NCBI RefSeq assembly: GCF_017877055.1
Contig: NZ_JAGIPG010000005.1
Span: forward strand, 310,001-374,000
Direction: 5' to 3'
DNA from: Neorhizobium galegae
GTDB lineage: Bacteria > Pseudomonadota > Alphaproteobacteria > Rhizobiales > Rhizobiaceae
Length of the DNA stretch: 64,000 nucleotides
Below, piece by piece: positions 60,983 through 64,000 of this stretch (positions are counted from its first letter, which is position 1; each line of letters opens with the position of its first letter). A program made the position numbers and the translations under genes. Below the pieces are notes generated by a model, which saw nothing but the letters and a program-made list of their open reading frames with translations, was not told the DNA's origin and ran no database searches.

Positions 60983-61765
60983 TTGAACGAAGCATCTTCT
61001 CCTCAGAACGATCTGCCATTGGTCAGGCGGCTCGAAGCCGTGGGCTTTCGGGCCTGGCCGGCGGCGTCCGTCGTTTATGACGGAAGCTGGCAGGTGCGGC
61101 TGACGGGCGGCCACCCTTCCAAGCGATTGAACTGCATCGTGCCGCTTGATCCCTCCGATCACCGCGACATGGCGATGCGGCTCGAGAAGGCGCGCAAGCG
61201 GTTCGAGAATTACGGCCGTCAGCTGGTCGTCCGGGAGACGCCGCTCGCTCCTCCCAAGCTCATCGACCATCTCGATGCCGCCGGCTGGCGGGTGTTCGAA
61301 ACCGTCGACGTCCTGAGCGTCAACCTCACCGAACTGGAACTGCCGGACACGCTCGATCACCTGCCGAGCCACGATATCGGCCGGTTCTGCGATGCGAGCC
61401 TTGCGGTTGATAGCGAGGATCCGGCTCTAAAGCCGGCGCTTGCCGAGATTCTGAGTTCGATCAAGCCGACTTCCGGCTTCTTCATCAAGGAGAATCCGCA
61501 GGAAGGGGCCGCCGCCGTGGCGCTCTGCGTCCAGGACAACGATCTTGCCGGCATCATCTCCTTTGCCGTGGCCAAAGAGCATCGGCGCGAGGGTGTGGGC
61601 ACCGAAATCCTCTCCTCGGCGCTGCGCTGGGCTCGCATCAGCGGTGCGCGTTCGGCCTGGCTGCAAGTGGTTTCGACCAACGAACCGGCGATGGCGCTTT
61701 ATCGGAAGTTCGGCTTCCGCAAGGCCTACGAGTACCGTTACTGGCGGCAGGAAAGCCGGGCATGA
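60983..61765 (+). CDS. GNAT-family N-acetyltransferase
   Basis: A 260-residue protein with a C-terminal GNAT fold (about 160-255): acetyl-CoA site in EHRREGVGTEILSSAL and the late NEPAMALYRKFGF motif. The N-terminal half (1-130) is a degenerate second GNAT-like domain or unknown. TTG start at 60983 has ACAGG upstream. Its stop overlaps mutT in an ATGA. The acceptor is not known. Confidence 0.9.
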   Translation: MNEASSPQNDLPLVRRLEAVGFRAWPAASVVYDGSWQVRLTGGHPSKRLNCIVPLDPSDHRDMAMRLEKARKRFENYGRQLVVRETPLAPPKLIDHLDAAGWRVFETVDVLSVNLTELELPDTLDHLPSHDIGRFCDASLAVDSEDPALKPALAEILSSIKPTSGFFIKENPQEGAAAVALCVQDNDLAGIISFAVAKEHRREGVGTEILSSALRWARISGARSAWLQVVSTNEPAMALYRKFGFRKAYEYRYWRQESRA

Positions 61766-62175
61766 GCGACACCCCCCGCAAGATCCTGCTCGTCGCCGCC
61801 TGCGCGCTGATCGATACCGACGGCCGCATCCTTCTGGCCCAGCGTCCCGAAGGCAAGTCGCTGGCCGGCCTCTGGGAGTTTCCCGGCGGCAAGGTCGAGT
61901 CCGGTGAGACGCCCGAGGAGACGCTGGTGCGCGAGCTCGAGGAAGAATTGGGCATTGTCACCAGGATTCCCTGCCTTGCGCCGCTCACCTTCGCCAGCCA
62001 CACCTACGAAACCTTCCACCTGCTGATGCCGCTCTATATCTGCCGTCGCTTCGAAGGCATTCCGACGGGCAGGGAAGGGCAGGCGATCAAGTGGGTGCGG
62101 CCGAACGCACTCAGGGATTACCCGATGCCGCCGGCCGACGAGCCGCTGATCCCGATCCTGCAGGACCTGCTCTGA
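61762..62175 (+). CDS. mutT: 8-oxo-dGTP diphosphatase (NUDIX, MutT-type)
   Basis: A 137-residue NUDIX hydrolase that removes 8-oxo-dGTP from the nucleotide pool, lowering mutation. The NUDIX box runs from FPGGKVESGE to REL..EELG at about residues 37-60, and length and the loop LFLAQR-type start are MutT-like. Third gene of the argJ operon. Confidence 0.92.
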   Translation: MSDTPRKILLVAACALIDTDGRILLAQRPEGKSLAGLWEFPGGKVESGETPEETLVRELEEELGIVTRIPCLAPLTFASHTYETFHLLMPLYICRRFEGIPTGREGQAIKWVRPNALRDYPMPPADEPLIPILQDLL

Positions 62176-62209
62176 TCGGTAAAATTGGAGCCGTCGGATT
62201 TATACGGCG

Positions 62210-62224
62210 TTAAGGGATCGTTTA
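62210..62224 (+). promoter_or_regulatory. CtrA-like box upstream of the Flp pilin pair
   Basis: TTAAGGGATCGTTTA matches the CtrA consensus TTAA-N7-TTAA with one mismatch in the second half. It lies 59 bases before the ATG of the small membrane protein and its pilin, in the mutT-pilin gap. CtrA controls pilus genes in related bacteria. No footprint evidence. Confidence 0.4.
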
Positions 62225-62282
62225 GCCGATTGTGGCACCTTCAAGGCTTATCCGGTAACGCGTTGATGAGGCTTTAGAAGGC

Positions 62283-62603
62283 ATGGACGAGGAATTCTGG
62301 AAAACTGTGCGGGTCCGTCAGCGGACGACGCATGGCTCCGGCAAAACCGGCGCGCTCAATATCGCACTCCTGTTCGGGACGGCCGCAATCGCGCTTTCGC
62401 TGATCGTGACGCCGATGCTTGCCAGCCGCAATGATGAGCGCCGACTGGCGCATGTCCAGGAAGATTTCGACCTGATCAGTACGGGCTCCATCAAGCCCGG
62501 CGAAAAGGGCGCAAGACATTATACGATCCGGCGCAGCGTGCTGCAGGAAACGCCCGGCTCTGTCTGCATCGTGCAGGGCTACGGCGTCGGCAGCGACTGC
62601 TGA
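62283..62603 (+). CDS. Small membrane protein upstream of Flp pilin, unknown
   Basis: A 106-residue protein with one membrane helix (about 24-46) after a basic N-terminus and a polar extracytoplasmic part with two cysteines at the end (SVCIVQ, GSDC). No motif recognised. It lies 46 bases before the Flp pilin gene and may be its partner or a conserved rhizobial protein of unknown role. Confidence 0.75.
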   Translation: MDEEFWKTVRVRQRTTHGSGKTGALNIALLFGTAAIALSLIVTPMLASRNDERRLAHVQEDFDLISTGSIKPGEKGARHYTIRRSVLQETPGSVCIVQGYGVGSDC

Positions 62604-62649
62604 TACCCGGGCCTTTTAGGACCGCATATTTTGGTTTGAAGGATTTTCC

Positions 62650-62823
62650 ATGCGCCTTTTCAGATTCCTTCTGAATGATAACAGCGGCGCAACGGCCGTG
62701 GAATATGGCCTCATCGTTTCCATTCTGGCGGTAACGCTGTTTACGGCGCTCGGTGGCTATTACGACCTGATGAACAACATGTTCGGCGGTATCGCGAATA
62801 CCTACGAGGACGCTACCCGCTAA
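62650..62823 (+). CDS. Flp/Fap-type pilin (orphan)
   Basis: A 57-residue type IVb prepilin. A short leader ends at Gly13, then ATAVEYGLIV with the invariant Glu (Glu18, +5) and Tyr19, and a hydrophobic helix (about 16-37). Start has GAAGGA upstream. No tad/cpa secretion gene is in the window, so its assembly must rely on a locus elsewhere. It could serve as a minor or alternative pilin. Confidence 0.85.
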   Translation: MRLFRFLLNDNSGATAVEYGLIVSILAVTLFTALGGYYDLMNNMFGGIANTYEDATR

Positions 62824-62828
62824 CGCTG

Positions 62829-63701
62829 TTATTCCGTTTCCCTGCGCAACGCGTCGGCCAGCCGCATCTTGGCGGAGCCCGGCTTCAACGGCTTCTGCTG
62901 GCTTTCGTGCGGCGCCCAGCCGGATGCGTAGATGATCGAGAACGTGGCGCGGATGCGGCCGTCCGGATCGGAATAACGTTCCGCATAAAGCTCTGCAGCC
63001 CTTACGAAGAAACGCCTTGCGACCGGCACGCGGCTGCGGCCGGCGAGGGGATTGGTCATGCCCATGGCGCGCAGGTCCCGCATCAGCGGGAAAAGCGAGT
63101 CGTAACGCACCGTATAGGTCTCGGCGTCGACGACCGGCAAAGAGAAGCCGGCCCGTTGCAAGAGGGCGCCGACATCGCGCACATCGGCGAACGGAATGAC
63201 GCGAGGGCTCGCGCCGCCCGTTAGTTCAGCCTCTGCGGACAGAAGGACGTCGCGCATTTCCTGGAGCGTGCCGGAGCCGGGGATCGCCGCCAGAAAAAGC
63301 CCATCGGGCTTCAGCGCCCGGCGGATGCGGATCAGCGTGCCGGGCGTGTCGTTGACCAGATGCAGCGACAGCGGCGACAGGACCAGATTGACGGAACCGG
63401 GTTCCAAGGGCACATCTTCCAATGGCGCCGCTGTGAAGGCATCTCCAGGTCGGGCAAAGGCGGCATCCGTCTCGACGCGGCTTAAGGTGCCGATCTTGCC
63501 GGTGGCGAGCGCCTCGCGGGCGGCGATGCCGGTTCCGCCGTGGAGTTCGACCGCTGTCTCGAACTTCCGTTCGACGACCGACAGCCGGTCTGCAAGCTCG
63601 CGTCCGGCGATGTCGAGGAGGAAGGCGGCGTTGCTGTCCCGGGTGGTTATCGCGCGTCTGCGCCGTGCGCTCACCAGCTGTTCGTCGAAAAGAATTTCCA
63701 T
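62829..63701 (-). CDS. Class I SAM-dependent methyltransferase (NDUFAF5/BioC-like)
   Basis: A 290-residue protein. The usual motif I region is degenerate (ELHGGTGIA) and SVNLVLSPLSLHLVND is the motif II/III area, with LKPDGLFLAAIPG for the post-I strand. Its length and order fit the alphaproteobacterial NDUFAF5-type family, whose mitochondrial member hydroxylates a complex I subunit. It is divergent from comF, a conserved neighbour. It ends five bases after the convergent pilin stop. Confidence 0.85.
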   Translation of the reverse strand: MEILFDEQLVSARRRRAITTRDSNAAFLLDIAGRELADRLSVVERKFETAVELHGGTGIAAREALATGKIGTLSRVETDAAFARPGDAFTAAPLEDVPLEPGSVNLVLSPLSLHLVNDTPGTLIRIRRALKPDGLFLAAIPGSGTLQEMRDVLLSAEAELTGGASPRVIPFADVRDVGALLQRAGFSLPVVDAETYTVRYDSLFPLMRDLRAMGMTNPLAGRSRVPVARRFFVRAAELYAERYSDPDGRIRATFSIIYASGWAPHESQQKPLKPGSAKMRLADALRRETE

Positions 63702-63759
63702 GGCCGTCCACTCGTATTCTGCCGTCGCAAAGGCGCGCTCCGTCCGCTATTGTCAAGTC

Positions 63760-64000
63760 ATGTCCGCCGAGCCCTACGTCAATGCCCTGCGACTTTTAAC
63801 ATCGTTTACCGTGGGGTGGACGAGATGGGTGGGCGATCTCGTCTATCCGCCGATCTGTCCGGGCTGCGGGGTGCGGACTGGGGCGCATCAGGGTTTTTGC
63901 CCCACCTGCTGGCGGGAGATCCGTTTCATCGAGCGGCCTTATTGCGAAAAGCTTGGTCTGCCGTTTTCGTATGATCCGGGGCCCGGCATCCTGTCGGCCC
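63760..64000 (+). CDS. comF: ComF family protein, 5' part (cut by window end)
   Basis: The first 80 residues of a ComF-type protein. CPGCG and CPTC form the N-terminal zinc finger, and the phosphoribosyltransferase domain that should follow lies beyond the window end. ComF proteins are linked to DNA uptake in competent species; in rhizobia the role is unclear. ATG at 63760 (MSAEPYVNAL). Confidence 0.85.
   Translation, partial: MSAEPYVNALRLLTSFTVGWTRWVGDLVYPPICPGCGVRTGAHQGFCPTCWREIRFIERPYCEKLGLPFSYDPGPGILSA

Noticed and set aside
1..64000. CRISPR array, IS element, prophage or restriction-modification system
   Set aside because: No regularly spaced direct repeats, transposase or phage gene was recognised; XerD and the HNH protein fit housekeeping roles.

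Overview
The window is about 62-63% GC and reads as a chromosomal segment of an alphaproteobacterium of the order Rhizobiales, close to Rhizobium, Agrobacterium or Neorhizobium. Supporting evidence: aerobic cobaltochelatase genes cobS and cobT next to bolA and a J-domain gene; the order aroK-aroB-corC; ftsE-ftsX near hpt and a CpdR-type regulator; a TIGR02302 protein beside lysA-lptM-argH; and secA-parvulin-argJ. Genes are dense, with many ATGA overlaps and several TTG or GTG starts. I found no insertion sequence, prophage, rRNA operon or CRISPR array.

Layout. 1-6 kb: DUF2937 protein, tRNA-Arg(CCT), M20 amidohydrolase, a D,D-carboxypeptidase, a His-rich CobW GTPase, a TusA-like protein and an L,D-transpeptidase lipoprotein. 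6-8.2 kb (minus): accA, xerD and a one-helix membrane protein. 8.3-15.5 kb (plus, with bolA on minus): aroK-aroB-corC, a HIT protein, bolA, a J-domain protein, cobS-cobT. 15.5-21.8 kb: a phytase-like esterase, pentapeptide protein, queuosine-precursor transporter, rpmB, DUF3108 protein, DMT transporter, lysoplasmalogenase, cupin and glyoxalase II. 21.9-30 kb: methyltransferase, hisC-tyrC, DUF2125, ChaC, plsC, YdcF and ftsEX. 30-41.4 kb: hpt, cpdR, TIGR02302, lysA-lptM-argH, tlpA, an RNA-rich intergenic region, a 3-hydroxybutyryl-CoA dehydrogenase and etfBA. 41.5-47.7 kb: rhomboid protease, PduO-type adenosyltransferase, HIG1 protein, SDR, BrkB, gluQ, an AlkA-type glycosylase, an HNH endonuclease and dsbB. 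47.98-55.8 kb is the most accessory-looking part: tRNA-Arg(CCG), tRNA-Leu(CAA), an acyl-CoA synthetase, a BioF2/FemAB-type acetyltransferase with a flippase, and a DUF2798-MFS pair divergent from a LysR regulator. 55.8-64 kb: secA, parvulin, argJ-GNAT-mutT, an orphan Flp pilin pair, a methyltransferase and a truncated comF.

Most genes are housekeeping: aromatic amino acid, histidine, arginine and lysine synthesis, fatty acid and phospholipid synthesis, B12, envelope growth and division, secretion and repair. The best leads for something undescribed are RNA-level. One is a compact pseudoknot that includes the start codon of the queuosine-precursor transporter and has the layout of a preQ1-I riboswitch. 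The other is the 331-bp gap at 38342-38672, which holds a multi-stem element with a micro-ORF on the plus strand and a promoter-hairpin-terminator small-RNA candidate on the minus strand. The DUF2798-MFS-LysR cassette and the CtrA-like box before the orphan pilin are secondary leads. All calls come from reading the sequence; no database search was run.
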